Shown one piece after another: positions 35,014-44,192 of a stretch of DNA of 61,518 nt; within the stretch, counting starts at the first letter, position 1, and the number at the start of each line of letters is the position of its first letter. Under the pieces are notes generated by a model. The model saw only the letters and a program-made list of their open reading frames with translations, did not search any database and had not been told where the DNA came from. The position numbers and the translations under genes are program-made. The stretch is taken from contig JAGANU010000012.1 in the NCBI GenBank assembly GCA_017624085.1, forward strand, positions 1 through 61,518. The letters run 5' to 3'. Source of the stretch: Coprococcus sp. (GTDB lineage: Bacteria; Bacillota_A; Clostridia; Lachnospirales; Lachnospiraceae).

Positions 35014-36687
35014 ATGGCAAAGATATCAGGTTCTGAAATAGTTATTGAATGTTTAAAAGAGCAGGGTGTTGACACTGTATTTGGTTATCCGGGAGGAACA
35101 ATACTCAACGTATATGACGCCCTCTACAAGCACCAGGATGAGATCAATCATGTGCTTACATCCCATGAGCAGGGCGCAGCTCATGCAGCGGACGGTTATG
35201 CAAGAGCAACGGGCAAGGTTGGCGTATGTATGGCTACATCAGGTCCGGGAGCAACAAACCTTGTAACAGGTATTGCAACAGCATATATGGATTCTGTTCC
35301 GGTCGTTGCAATTACAGCAAATGTAGGCGTAAATATGCTTGGTAAGGACAGCTTCCAGGAGGTTGATATTGCAGGTGTTGTAATGCCAATCACAAAGCAC
35401 AGCTTCATTGTAAAGAATGTCGATGATCTTGCACCGACAATCAGAAGAGCATTTAAGATTGCAAAGACAGGAAGACCGGGTCCTGTTCTCGTAGATATAA
35501 CAAAGGATGTTACAGCAGCTGAGACAGAGTACACCCCACAGGAGCCTGTTGTTGTAGGAAGAAAGACTGACTCAATCCGTGAGGAGGATGTCAACAAGGT
35601 TATAGATATGATTAAGGTTTCAAGACGTCCTTATATAATAGTAGGTGGAGGCTGTATCATATCGGATGCAGCGCAGGAGGTTCTTGAATTTGCCGAGAAG
35701 GTTGATGCTCCTGTATGTGATACTCTCATGGGTAAGGGTGCATTTGACGGAAGAAATGAGAGATACACAGGTATGATTGGCATGCACGGAACAAAGGTAT
35801 CAAACCTTGGCGTATCAAGAGCAGATCTTGTCATTGTTGTAGGTGCAAGATTCTCAGACCGTGTTATCGGTAATGCAGCAAAATTTGCACCAAATGCAAA
35901 GATTATTCACATTGATGTAGATGCTGCAGAGATTGATAAGAATATTATGACAAATGCAAGCATTGTTGGAGATGCAAAGACTGTTCTTTCAATGCTGGTA
36001 AGCAAGCTTGCAACTCAGTCAAATAAAGCCTGGATGGCAGAGATAGATGAGCTTAAAAAGCAGAATCCAGATACCTACAGATTCGATACATTAAACGGAC
36101 CTGCAGCTATCCGAAAGATATATGAAATAACAAATGGCGATGCAATCATCACAACGGACGTTGGACAGCATCAGATGTGGGCAGCGCAGAATTACGTATT
36201 TAAGGAGCCAAGAACCTTCCTTTCATCAGGAGGACTTGGAACAATGGGTTACGGTGTTGGAGCAGCAATCGGCGCCAAGTATGGTCGCCCGGACAAGACG
36301 GTTATCAATATAGCCGGTGACGGCTGTTTCAGAATGAATCTCAACGAGATTGCAACAGCAGCAAGATATAACGTACCAATTATTCAGGTTGTGCTTAACA
36401 ACCACGTTCTTGGTATGGTTAGACAGTGGCAGACACTTTTCTATGATCACAGATATTCAAATACAATCCTTGATGATGCAGTTGATTTCGTAAAGGTTGC
36501 AGAGGGTCTTGGAGCAATGGGAATCAGAGCAAACACCCTTGAGGAGTTTGAGGAGGCTATGAAGACTGCCGTAAATGCAGGTAAACCTGTAGTAATTGAT
36601 GTAATGATAGAAAATGATGACAAGGTATGGCCAATGGTAGCACCTGGTGCAGCTATTGACACATGCTTTACAGAGGAAGATTTATAA
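35014..36687 (+). CDS. ilvB: Acetolactate synthase, catalytic (large) subunit
   Basis: 557 residues. TPP-dependent acetohydroxyacid synthase. The catalytic Glu is in TSHEQGAAHAADGYARATGK; TPP binding is GDGCFRMNLNEIATAARYNVPIIQVVLNN. FAD and substrate regions include SGPGATNLVTGIATAYMDS. Allosteric control by valine normally needs the small subunit IlvN (IlvH), for which no gene is seen next to it; ilvC is also absent from the window. Those genes must lie elsewhere, or this enzyme acts without the small subunit. Confidence 0.93.
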   Translation: MAKISGSEIVIECLKEQGVDTVFGYPGGTILNVYDALYKHQDEINHVLTSHEQGAAHAADGYARATGKVGVCMATSGPGATNLVTGIATAYMDSVPVVAITANVGVNMLGKDSFQEVDIAGVVMPITKHSFIVKNVDDLAPTIRRAFKIAKTGRPGPVLVDITKDVTAAETEYTPQEPVVVGRKTDSIREEDVNKVIDMIKVSRRPYIIVGGGCIISDAAQEVLEFAEKVDAPVCDTLMGKGAFDGRNERYTGMIGMHGTKVSNLGVSRADLVIVVGARFSDRVIGNAAKFAPNAKIIHIDVDAAEIDKNIMTNASIVGDAKTVLSMLVSKLATQSNKAWMAEIDELKKQNPDTYRFDTLNGPAAIRKIYEITNGDAIITTDVGQHQMWAAQNYVFKEPRTFLSSGGLGTMGYGVGAAIGAKYGRPDKTVINIAGDGCFRMNLNEIATAARYNVPIIQVVLNNHVLGMVRQWQTLFYDHRYSNTILDDAVDFVKVAEGLGAMGIRANTLEEFEEAMKTAVNAGKPVVIDVMIENDDKVWPMVAPGAAIDTCFTEEDL

Positions 36688-36694
36688 TCAGTAC

Positions 36695-36723
36695 TTGCCC
36701 ATATAGAAAAAGGGTGTTATAGT
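36695..36723 (+). promoter_or_regulatory. Promoter of serC-serA
   Basis: TTGCCC (36695-36700), a 17-base spacer and TATAGT (36718-36723) preceded by TGT, an extended -10. The serine genes can thus be expressed separately from ilvD-ilvB. Confidence 0.6.
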
Positions 36724-36761
36724 ACATGGCAAACGAAATACAAAAAAGGAGAGATAACAAA

Positions 36762-37844
36762 ATGGCAAGAGTATATAACTTTTCAGCAGGCCCTTCAGTT
36801 CTTCCTGAAGTGGTACTTAAAGAGGCAGCAGAGGAAATGCTTGATTACAAGGGAACAGGCATGAGCGTAATGGAGATGAGTCATAGATCAAAGGCTTTTG
36901 AGGAAATTATCAACGAGGCAGAGAAGGATCTCCGTGAGTTAATGAACATTCCTGATAATTATAAGGTGCTTTTCCTTCAGGGTGGAGCTTCACAGCAGTT
37001 TGCTGCAATCCCAATGAATCTTATGAAGAATGGTGTAGCTGACTACATCATCACAGGTCAGTGGGCAAAGAAAGCATACGAGGAGGCAAAGAAGTACGGA
37101 AAGGCTGTAGCTGTAGCTTCATCAGCAGATAAAACCTTCTCATATATTCCTGACTGCTCAGATCTTCCGATTGATGAGGATGCTGATTATGTATACATTT
37201 GTCATAATAATACAATATATGGAACTACATTCCATACCCTTCCAAATACAAAGGGCAAGATTCTTGTAGCTGATATGTCATCAGACATTCTTTCACAGCC
37301 TGTCAATGTATCAGATTATGGTATGATTTACTTTGGTGTTCAGAAGAATGTGGGTCCTGCAGGAGTTGTAGTTGCCATCATCAGAGAAGATTTAATCAGA
37401 GATGACGTTATGCCATTTACACCAACCATGCTTAAGTATAAGACTCAGGCAGATGCAGATTCTCTCTACAATACACCACCATGCTATGGTATCTACATTT
37501 GTGGTAAGGTATTCAAGTGGGTTAAGGAGATGGGCGGCCTCGAGGCTATGAAGGCTCACAATGAGAAGAAGGCAAAGATTCTGTATGATTTCCTTGACAG
37601 CTCAGAGCTGTTCAAGGGCACTGTAGTTAAGGAGGATCGTTCACTTATGAATGTTCCTTTTGTAACAGGGGATGCTGACCTTGATGCCAAGTTCGTAAAG
37701 GAAGCCACAGCAGCAGGCTTTGTAAATCTTAAGGGTCACAGATCCGTAGGTGGAATGAGAGCTTCTATCTACAATGCAATGCCAATTGAGGGCGTTGAGA
37801 AGCTTGTTGAGTTCATGAAGAAATTCGAGGAAGAGAACAAGTAA
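36762..37844 (+). CDS. serC: Phosphoserine aminotransferase
   Basis: 360 residues. PLP enzyme that makes 3-phosphoserine from 3-phosphohydroxypyruvate. Motifs: NFSAGPSVLPEVVL, GTGMSVMEMSHRSKAFEEI, LFLQGGASQQFAAIPMNL, and the PLP lysine in YFGVQKNVGPAG. ATG 36762 follows AAGGAG (36746-36751) at ten bases; ATG 36726 upstream lies next to the promoter -10 and has no ribosome site. It is followed by a hairpin and then serA, so the pathway genes are paired; serB is not present. Confidence 0.95.
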   Translation: MARVYNFSAGPSVLPEVVLKEAAEEMLDYKGTGMSVMEMSHRSKAFEEIINEAEKDLRELMNIPDNYKVLFLQGGASQQFAAIPMNLMKNGVADYIITGQWAKKAYEEAKKYGKAVAVASSADKTFSYIPDCSDLPIDEDADYVYICHNNTIYGTTFHTLPNTKGKILVADMSSDILSQPVNVSDYGMIYFGVQKNVGPAGVVVAIIREDLIRDDVMPFTPTMLKYKTQADADSLYNTPPCYGIYICGKVFKWVKEMGGLEAMKAHNEKKAKILYDFLDSSELFKGTVVKEDRSLMNVPFVTGDADLDAKFVKEATAAGFVNLKGHRSVGGMRASIYNAMPIEGVEKLVEFMKKFEEENK

Positions 37845-37860
37845 TAGCAGCTTACAAGTG

Positions 37861-37890
37861 CCAAAGGTCTGCAGCTTTGCAGACTTTTGG
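37861..37890 (+). terminator. Hairpin between serC and serA
   Basis: A 13-bp stem with one wobble pair, CCAAAGGTCTGCA (37861-37873) and TGCAGACTTTTGG (37878-37890), loop GCTT. There is no T-run after it, so it may act as an attenuator or as an mRNA-stability element that sets the serC:serA ratio. Confidence 0.6.
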
Positions 37891-37924
37891 TCAAGATAAT
37901 AAAATGGATATAGGGAGAATAGAT

Positions 37925-39091
37925 ATGTCAGTAAAAATTAATTGTTTAAATCCTATCGCTGAATGCGGTATGAAGCTTTTGCCTGATAATTTTGAAGTAA
38001 CAGAAAACTACGCAGAGGCAGATGCAGTTCTTGTAAGAAGCGCATCAATGCATGAGCTTGAGCTGTCAGACAGCCTTCTTGCAGTAGCCCGTGCAGGTGC
38101 CGGTGTCAACAACATTCCGCTTGACAAGTGTGCCGAGAAGGGTATTGTCGTGTTTAACACTCCGGGCGCAAATGCAAATGGTGTTAAGGAGCTGGTAGTT
38201 GCAGCGCTTCTCATGGCTTCAAGAGACCTTGTAGGTGGCTATAACTGGGTAAAGGACAATGCCGGTGAGGCAGATATTGCCAAGATGGTAGAGAAGCAGA
38301 AGAAGAACTTTGCAGGCTGCGAGATACTTGGAAAGAAGCTTGGTGTAATCGGACTTGGAGCTATCGGTGCTAAGGTTGCAAATGTAGCGGTTAAGCTTGG
38401 TATGGAAGTATACGGTTATGACCCATATGTTTCAGTAGATGCTGCATGGGGTCTTTCAAAGGAAGTCAAGCACATTACAAATGCAGATGATATATACAAG
38501 AACTGTGATTACATAACAGTTCATGTTCCTGCACTTGACAGCACAAAGGGTATGATAGATGCAAATGCATTTGCCATGATGAAGGATGGCGTAGTTATTC
38601 TTAACTTCGCAAGAGATATTCTTGTAAATGATGAGGACATGAAGGCTGCCCTTGATTCAGGCAAGGTAGCAAAATATATGACAGACTTCCCTAACACCGC
38701 TATTGCGGGCTACAAGAATGTTGTGGCATTCCCACACCTTGGAGCATCCACAGAGGAGTCAGAGGACAATTGTGCAGTTATGGCATGTAAGGAGATTAAG
38801 AGCTTCATCAACAATGGTAACATTAAGAACTCTGTTAACTATCCGAATGTAAACATGGGAGAGTGCAGCGACGTGGCAAGAATTACAATCTGTCACAAGA
38901 ACATCCCTAACATGCTTACCCAGTTCACCGGAGTTTTCTCAAAGAAGGGTATAAATGTATCAGGTATGATCAGTAAGGCTAAGGGTGACTACGCATATTC
39001 AATACTTGATATCAGCGCAGAGCCGACTGCAGATGACGTTGCGGATCTCTCAGCAATTGAAGGTGTAGTTAAGGTCAGAACAATTAAGTAA
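37925..39091 (+). CDS. serA: D-3-phosphoglycerate dehydrogenase
   Basis: 388 residues. It has the NAD-binding motif [30 protein letters not shown], catalytic Arg in [11 protein letters not shown] and His in [14 protein letters not shown], and a C-terminal ACT domain ([30 protein letters not shown]), which in the family senses serine. It lacks the extra intervening domain of long SerA forms. ATG 37925 is chosen because a GGGAG lies upstream; an in-frame TTG at 37877 falls inside the hairpin. Confidence 0.94.
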   Translation: MSVKINCLNPIAECGMKLLPDNFEVTENYAEADAVLVRSASMHELELSDSLLAVARAGAGVNNIPLDKCAEKGIVVFNTPGANANGVKELVVAALLMASRDLVGGYNWVKDNAGEADIAKMVEKQKKNFAGCEILGKKLGVIGLGAIGAKVANVAVKLGMEVYGYDPYVSVDAAWGLSKEVKHITNADDIYKNCDYITVHVPALDSTKGMIDANAFAMMKDGVVILNFARDILVNDEDMKAALDSGKVAKYMTDFPNTAIAGYKNVVAFPHLGASTEESEDNCAVMACKEIKSFINNGNIKNSVNYPNVNMGECSDVARITICHKNIPNMLTQFTGVFSKKGINVSGMISKAKGDYAYSILDISAEPTADDVADLSAIEGVVKVRTIK

Positions 39092-39118
39092 GTATAATTT
39101 TGAGTAGGAGTGATCAAC

Positions 39119-40201
39119 ATGGAGAAGTTAAAGGTAGGTATTCTTGGCGCAACAGGAATGGTAGGACAGAGATTTATAGCGTTGCTTGAAAACCACCCTT
39201 GGTTTGAGGTCGTTACAGTAGCAGCCAGTCCAAGAAGTGCAGGTAAGACATATGAGGAGGCAGTCGGTGACAGATGGAAGATGGATACACCGATGCCTGA
39301 GGCAGTAAAGAAGCTTGTAGTACACAATGTGAATGAGGTAGAGAAGGTTGCTTCCACAGTTGATTTTGTATTCTCAGCGGTAGATATGACAAAGGACGAG
39401 ATAAAGGCTATTGAGGAGGCTTATGCAAAGACTGAGACGCCTGTAGTATCAAACAACTCAGCTCACAGATGGACACCGGATGTTCCTATGGTAGTGCCTG
39501 AAATCAATCCTGAGCATATGAAGGTTATAGATTTCCAGAGACAGAGACTTGGCACGAAGAGAGGCTTTGTGGCAGTTAAGCCAAACTGCTCTATTCAGAG
39601 CTATGCTCCTGTTCTTACTGCATGGAAGGAGTTTGAGCCGTATGAGGTCGTTGCTACAACATACCAGGCAATTTCAGGTGCAGGTAAGACCTTTAAGGAT
39701 TGGCCTGAGATGGTTGGAAATATTATTCCATATATCGGCGGTGAGGAAGAAAAGTCAGAGAAGGAGCCGCTTAGAATCTGGGGTAAGATTGAGGATGGCG
39801 TAATTGTGCCTGCAACATCACCGGTAATCACATGTCAGTGTATAAGAGTTCCTGTTCTTAACGGACATACAGCAGCTGTATTTGTAAAGTTTAAGAAGAA
39901 GGTCACAAAGGAGCAGCTTATCGAAAAGCTGGTAGCATATAAGGGAGTACCACAGGAGCTTGAGCTTCCAAGTGCTCCAAAGCAGTTTATCCAGTATCTT
40001 GAGGAGGACAACAGACCTCAGGTATCGATGGATGTAGATTTTGAGAATGGTATGGGCATCAGTGTTGGACGTATTCGTGAGGATTCCGTATATGACTGGA
40101 AGTTCGTAGGCCTTTCCCATAATACTGTAAGAGGCGCAGCAGGTGGAGCAGTTCTCTGTGCAGAGCTTCTTAAGGCTCAGGGATATATAGAGAAGAAGTA
40201 G
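39119..40201 (+). CDS. asd: Aspartate-semialdehyde dehydrogenase, archaeal/fungal type
   Basis: 360 residues. NADP-binding start [25 protein letters not shown] and catalytic Cys in [17 protein letters not shown]. The active-site His region and [15 protein letters not shown] follow. The 360-residue length and the SIQ sequence after the cysteine mark the archaeal/fungal branch rather than the enterobacterial one. It feeds lysine, threonine and methionine synthesis. ATG 39119 with TAGGAG eight bases upstream is preferred over ATT/ATG alternatives at 39110. It closes the amino-acid block, 27 bases after serA. Confidence 0.92.
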   Translation: MEKLKVGILGATGMVGQRFIALLENHPWFEVVTVAASPRSAGKTYEEAVGDRWKMDTPMPEAVKKLVVHNVNEVEKVASTVDFVFSAVDMTKDEIKAIEEAYAKTETPVVSNNSAHRWTPDVPMVVPEINPEHMKVIDFQRQRLGTKRGFVAVKPNCSIQSYAPVLTAWKEFEPYEVVATTYQAISGAGKTFKDWPEMVGNIIPYIGGEEEKSEKEPLRIWGKIEDGVIVPATSPVITCQCIRVPVLNGHTAAVFVKFKKKVTKEQLIEKLVAYKGVPQELELPSAPKQFIQYLEEDNRPQVSMDVDFENGMGISVGRIREDSVYDWKFVGLSHNTVRGAAGGAVLCAELLKAQGYIEKK

Positions 40202-40213
40202 TGTCAAAAATTG

Positions 40214-40242
40214 TTGTAACCGAAATGTAATTGTGTTAAACT
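40214..40242 (+). promoter_or_regulatory. Possible promoter of the P-loop kinase gene
   Basis: TTGTAA (40214-40219), 17 bases, TAAACT (40237-40242); four of six matches in each box. It lies 42 bases before the start. Confidence 0.4.
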
Positions 40243-40283
40243 ATTAGAAAATTGATTTCGTTTACATGGAGGAACTTATAGAT

Positions 40284-40850
40284 ATGAAGAAGCTTATTTT
40301 AGTTACATCACCACCGGCATGTGGTAAGACATTTATTTCCAAGCAGGTTGCAAAGGCACTTAAGAACTGCGTATACCTTGATAAGGATACCCTTATTGTT
40401 CTTTCAAAGCAGATCTTTGTAGTTGCCGGAGAAGAGTACAACCGTTCATCGGATTTCTTCCAGAAGGAGATTAGAGATTACGAGTATTATTGCATACTTG
40501 ACCTTGCATTTGAGGCTCTTGATTACAACGATACTGTTCTTATCAATGCTCCATTTACAGATGAGATCAGAGATGATGAGTATCTTGACGGGCTTAGAGC
40601 GAAGCTTGCTCAAAAGGATGCAGAACTTTTTGTTATCTGGGTAAACACCAGGAAGGACGTTTGTCACGAGAGAATGATAAAGAGGGCTTCTGACAGAGAC
40701 ACATGGAAGCTTGAGCATTGGGATGAGTATATCAACAGCCAGAATTTCAATCCACCTACAAACATTAAGGAGCTTTTTATATTTGAGAATTCATCAGAGG
40801 AAGAATATAAGGAGTCAATAGATAGAGTGGTTAAGGCTGTTAGAGGTTAA
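40284..40850 (+). CDS. P-loop kinase-like NTPase, function unknown
   Basis: 188 residues. A Walker A motif SPPACGKTFISKQ near the N-terminus and a Lid-like region (KRASDRDTWKLEHWDEY) make this a small nucleotide/metabolite kinase-like AAA protein. VIWVNTRKDVCHERMIKRA resembles zeta-toxin and gluconate-kinase-type P-loop proteins. The substrate is not recognisable. GGAGG at 40268-40272 serves ATG 40284; ATG 40266 overlaps that site. It is flanked by a promoter and a terminator-like hairpin, so it is probably monocistronic. Confidence 0.65.
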   Translation: MKKLILVTSPPACGKTFISKQVAKALKNCVYLDKDTLIVLSKQIFVVAGEEYNRSSDFFQKEIRDYEYYCILDLAFEALDYNDTVLINAPFTDEIRDDEYLDGLRAKLAQKDAELFVIWVNTRKDVCHERMIKRASDRDTWKLEHWDEYINSQNFNPPTNIKELFIFENSSEEEYKESIDRVVKAVRG

Positions 40851-40873
40851 CTTATAAACCGGATGTTTTATAG

Positions 40874-40899
40874 ATGGCGCCTAGATAGATAGGCGCCAT
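40874..40899 (+). terminator. Hairpin after the P-loop kinase gene
   Basis: A 10-bp perfect stem ATGGCGCCTA (40874-40883) and TAGGCGCCAT (40890-40899), loop GATAGA. The T-tract after it is poor, so termination may be partial. Confidence 0.6.
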
Positions 40900-40946
40900 T
40901 CGTGTATATCATGAGAAATAAATAATAGGACAGGAGAATAGATAAT

Positions 40947-42179
40947 ATGGCAACAATCAGAAGCTTTAAGGCTTACAGACCAAGACCGGAGATTGCAGAC
41001 AGAGTTGCTGCCCTGCCATACGATGTGTACAACCGCGAGGAAGCGGAGGTTGAGGTTAAGCGCGAGCCTCTGTCATTTTTAAAGGTGGACAGAGCTGAGA
41101 CCTCATTTGGACCTGAGGTAGATACCTATGATCCCCGTGTGTATGAGAAGGCTGGCCAGCTGCTAAAGGGCATGATAGATGACGGAACATATATCATGGA
41201 GCAGAGACCAGTCTATTATATTTATGAGCTCATTATGGATGGAAGGCACCAGACAGGGCTTGTGGCCTGTGCAAAGATTGATGATTATTTAGATGGTATT
41301 ATCAAGAAGCATGAGAATACAAGACAGGACAAGGAGGTAGACAGAATAAAGCATGTAGAGGTGTGTGGTGCCCAGACAGGACCGATCTTCCTTGCATACA
41401 GATCCATTGATGTGGTAAACCGTATAATTGACAGGGTTAAGGAGGGGGAAATGTTATATGGATTTACTTCTCCGGATGGAATAACACATAATGTATGGAT
41501 CATTGATGATGAGAAGGATATTGATACAATTAAGAACACCTTTGACAGTGTGAATGAGATATATATAGCTGACGGGCATCACAGAGCAGCATCAGCAGTT
41601 AAGGCCGGACTTCATATGAGAGAGAAGAATCCTGACTATACGGGAGATGAGGAGTTCAACTATTTCCTTTCTGTTCTCTTTCCACATGACCAGCTTATGA
41701 TAATGCCTTACAACAGGGCAGTGAAGGATCTTAACAATATGACAACCGAGCAGTTTATGTCGAAGCTTTCCGAGATATTTACCATCACCTTAAGCAGCGA
41801 GGCGGTAAATCCTTCTCATAAGGGACAGCTTGGAATGTATATAGATGGAAGCTGGTACAGTCTTGAGGTGAAGGATGGGGTAGTTCCACAGGATGTAGTA
41901 GGACGACTTGATGTATCTGTCCTGCAGGACAATGTTCTTGCTCCTCTTCTTGATATAGATGATCCAAGAACAAACCAGAGAATCAAATTTGTTGGAGGAA
42001 TAAGAGGTCTTGCTGAGCTTGAAAGACTTGTCGATGGCGGCATGGCAGTAGCCTTTTCCATGTATCCAACCTCTATAACGGAGCTGTTTGACATAGCAGA
42101 TGCAGGGCTTCTTATGCCACCAAAATCAACCTGGTTTGAGCCGAAGCTCAGAAGTGGAATATTTATACATCAGCTGTAA
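40947..42179 (+). CDS. DUF1015 family protein, possibly serine-linked
   Basis: 410 residues. This is a well-conserved DUF1015 protein, recognised by the opening FKAYRPRPEIADRVAALPYDVYNREEA, the central KKHENTRQDKEVDRIKH and the motif IYIADGHHRAASAVKAG. D-G-H-H-R resembles the core of ParB/Srx-fold free serine kinases (SbnI, archaeal SerK). DUF1015 genes are often found near serA/serC, as here (about 3 kb away). A metabolic kinase role is therefore an inference; the family has no firmly known function. AGGAG precedes ATG 40947. Confidence 0.8.
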   Translation: MATIRSFKAYRPRPEIADRVAALPYDVYNREEAEVEVKREPLSFLKVDRAETSFGPEVDTYDPRVYEKAGQLLKGMIDDGTYIMEQRPVYYIYELIMDGRHQTGLVACAKIDDYLDGIIKKHENTRQDKEVDRIKHVEVCGAQTGPIFLAYRSIDVVNRIIDRVKEGEMLYGFTSPDGITHNVWIIDDEKDIDTIKNTFDSVNEIYIADGHHRAASAVKAGLHMREKNPDYTGDEEFNYFLSVLFPHDQLMIMPYNRAVKDLNNMTTEQFMSKLSEIFTITLSSEAVNPSHKGQLGMYIDGSWYSLEVKDGVVPQDVVGRLDVSVLQDNVLAPLLDIDDPRTNQRIKFVGGIRGLAELERLVDGGMAVAFSMYPTSITELFDIADAGLLMPPKSTWFEPKLRSGIFIHQL

Positions 42180-42226
42180 AATAGCTTTTTACAAATGACT
42201 TTTAATTTACGAGGAGAAGGTGTTAT

Positions 42227-44107
42227 ATGAATATATTTGTTTTAAAACCGGAGGAGATAGCTGCAATTACAGGGGGAAATCACGGCAATCCCCATCATAT
42301 TCTTGGTATGCACAGCTGTTTAAAGGATGTGTATGTGAATGTATATCTTCCGGGCGCAGCAAAGGTGTCTGTTATCAGCAGGTTAGATGATACAGAATAT
42401 CCTATGGAGGAGATATATGCTGAAGGCTTCTTTACTGTGAAGATAGAGAATTCAGAGTGCTTCCCATATGAGCTTAAGGTAACAAGAAAGGTATGGGGAG
42501 ATGAGGGCGAGATTGATGATGTTAAGCTTGTAAAGGATCCATATTCATTTGATATTAGTGTGAGCCTGAATGATGTGATGGCTGTTGTCACAGGCAATGA
42601 TGACGTTGAATCAGGCTTTCATGTTAAGGAGCTCTTTGGAGCAAGACAGACAAGCGTTAATGGTATTGACGGAATCTCATTTTGCATGAACATGCCGGGA
42701 GCTGTCAGAGTCAGCGTCATTGGAGACTTCAACGGATGGGATGGCCGCGTCAATCCTATGAGAAAAATTGATTATACGGATATCTATGAGCTGTTTATTC
42801 CGGAGAATCTCACGAACACACGATATAAGTTTGAGGCAAAGTATGCAGACGGGCATGTGGATACATTCTCTGATCCATATGCTGTGGCTTATGAGATTGC
42901 ACCGGGCAATGCTTCCATGATTACCACGCTTTCCTACAATTGGTCTGATGAAAAGTATATGTCAGAAAGAAAGTCGGATAATAAATATATGAATATATAT
43001 GAGGTCCATATGCCTACATGGAAGGCTGATCAGGATGGTAAAGCGATGTCTTACGTAGAGTTTGGTAAGAAGCTTGCAGCGTACGTTAAGTCCATGGGCT
43101 ACAACTATATTCAGCTTATGCCTCTTATGGAGTACAGAGAGGATTATTCCTGGGGCTATGATACTGTAGGTATGTATGCTCCTACATCAAGATTTGGTTC
43201 TCCTGTGGACTTCATGACTATGGTGGATTACCTCCATGGAAAGGGTATTGGAGTAATCATGGATATGGTTACTGTCACAGATATCGACTGCATATCATAC
43301 TGGCTTGATGCCTATCATTTAGATGGAGTAAGACTTGAGGATGAAGAGCTTATAAAAGCCTTTAATCGTGTAACAGGAGAGCGCTACAAGGATGTATATG
43401 TAGGCCTTTCATGGGACAATGCAGCTACCGGCAGAGTGACTGATTATATGATGCTTCCGCCTACATCAAGGGGCTCATTTGCAGCATACACAGATGGACT
43501 GAATCTTTGTGATGGCGAGAATAGAGTGTGGGCACTTTCCCATGATTCAGTTTCAGGAGGAAGAGCAAGCTATGCAGCTAAGATGCCTGGTGGCTATGAG
43601 GATAAATATGCAAATCTCAGAATCCTATATGGATTGTTCATGACGCTGCCTGGAAATAAGCTTACATTTATGGGACAGGAGTTTGGAGGATTTTCGGAAT
43701 TTGACGGAAAGAGCTTTATGGACTGGTCCATACTCGATTTTGATGCAAACAGCTATTTCCAGAAGTATGTGAAGGAATTAAATAAGCTGTATTTACAGAA
43801 AAATGCATTGTGCCAGGGTGAGCTTAAGCTTATTGGAGAGAACGAAGGAAGACTTTTGTGCTTTGAGAGAGCAGGAGAGACGACAAAGGATAATTTGTAT
43901 ATTGTATGTAACTTCGGACTTTCAGATGAGCATCAGGTGCCTGTTGCGGTAGGTCAAAGTGGCAGCTACAAGGAGATTCTTTCAAGTGACAACATAAAGT
44001 TTGGCGGAGAAGGGCATAACAATAAGGGCAGCAGGGCTGACAATGACGGAGTAATTCTGATTGATGCCCCGGCACTTTCCTTTGCAGTATTTGCCATGGC
44101 AAAATAA
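42227..44107 (+). CDS. GlgB-like branching-enzyme homologue, probably inactive
   Basis: 626 residues with the GlgB plan: N-terminal CBM48-like modules (HHILGMHS near 23-30, VSVIGDFNGWDGR near 162-174), a GH13 barrel (YEVHMPTWK, GYNYIQLMPLMEYREDYSWGYDTVGMYAPTSRFGSP) and a C-terminal beta domain. The catalytic parts are damaged. The nucleophile motif D-G-L-R-V-D is D-G-V-R-L-E (Glu371). The loop that normally holds D-W-V-P-A-H-F and about 40 more residues is collapsed to VTVTDIDC. The usual catalytic Glu segment is VYVGLSWDNAA. S-H-D (438-440) is kept. It may bind glycogen as a scaffold or regulator. The frame is intact and well conserved, so it is not simply decaying. Confidence 0.75.
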   Translation: MNIFVLKPEEIAAITGGNHGNPHHILGMHSCLKDVYVNVYLPGAAKVSVISRLDDTEYPMEEIYAEGFFTVKIENSECFPYELKVTRKVWGDEGEIDDVKLVKDPYSFDISVSLNDVMAVVTGNDDVESGFHVKELFGARQTSVNGIDGISFCMNMPGAVRVSVIGDFNGWDGRVNPMRKIDYTDIYELFIPENLTNTRYKFEAKYADGHVDTFSDPYAVAYEIAPGNASMITTLSYNWSDEKYMSERKSDNKYMNIYEVHMPTWKADQDGKAMSYVEFGKKLAAYVKSMGYNYIQLMPLMEYREDYSWGYDTVGMYAPTSRFGSPVDFMTMVDYLHGKGIGVIMDMVTVTDIDCISYWLDAYHLDGVRLEDEELIKAFNRVTGERYKDVYVGLSWDNAATGRVTDYMMLPPTSRGSFAAYTDGLNLCDGENRVWALSHDSVSGGRASYAAKMPGGYEDKYANLRILYGLFMTLPGNKLTFMGQEFGGFSEFDGKSFMDWSILDFDANSYFQKYVKELNKLYLQKNALCQGELKLIGENEGRLLCFERAGETTKDNLYIVCNFGLSDEHQVPVAVGQSGSYKEILSSDNIKFGGEGHNNKGSRADNDGVILIDAPALSFAVFAMAK

Positions 44108-44192
44108 CGGATTTAAGAGCTGTTATGCCTGGCTGGTAAAGCCTTTACTGCAATGTTCGGCTGCTAATGCCGGTTTAAAAAGGAGATTATAG

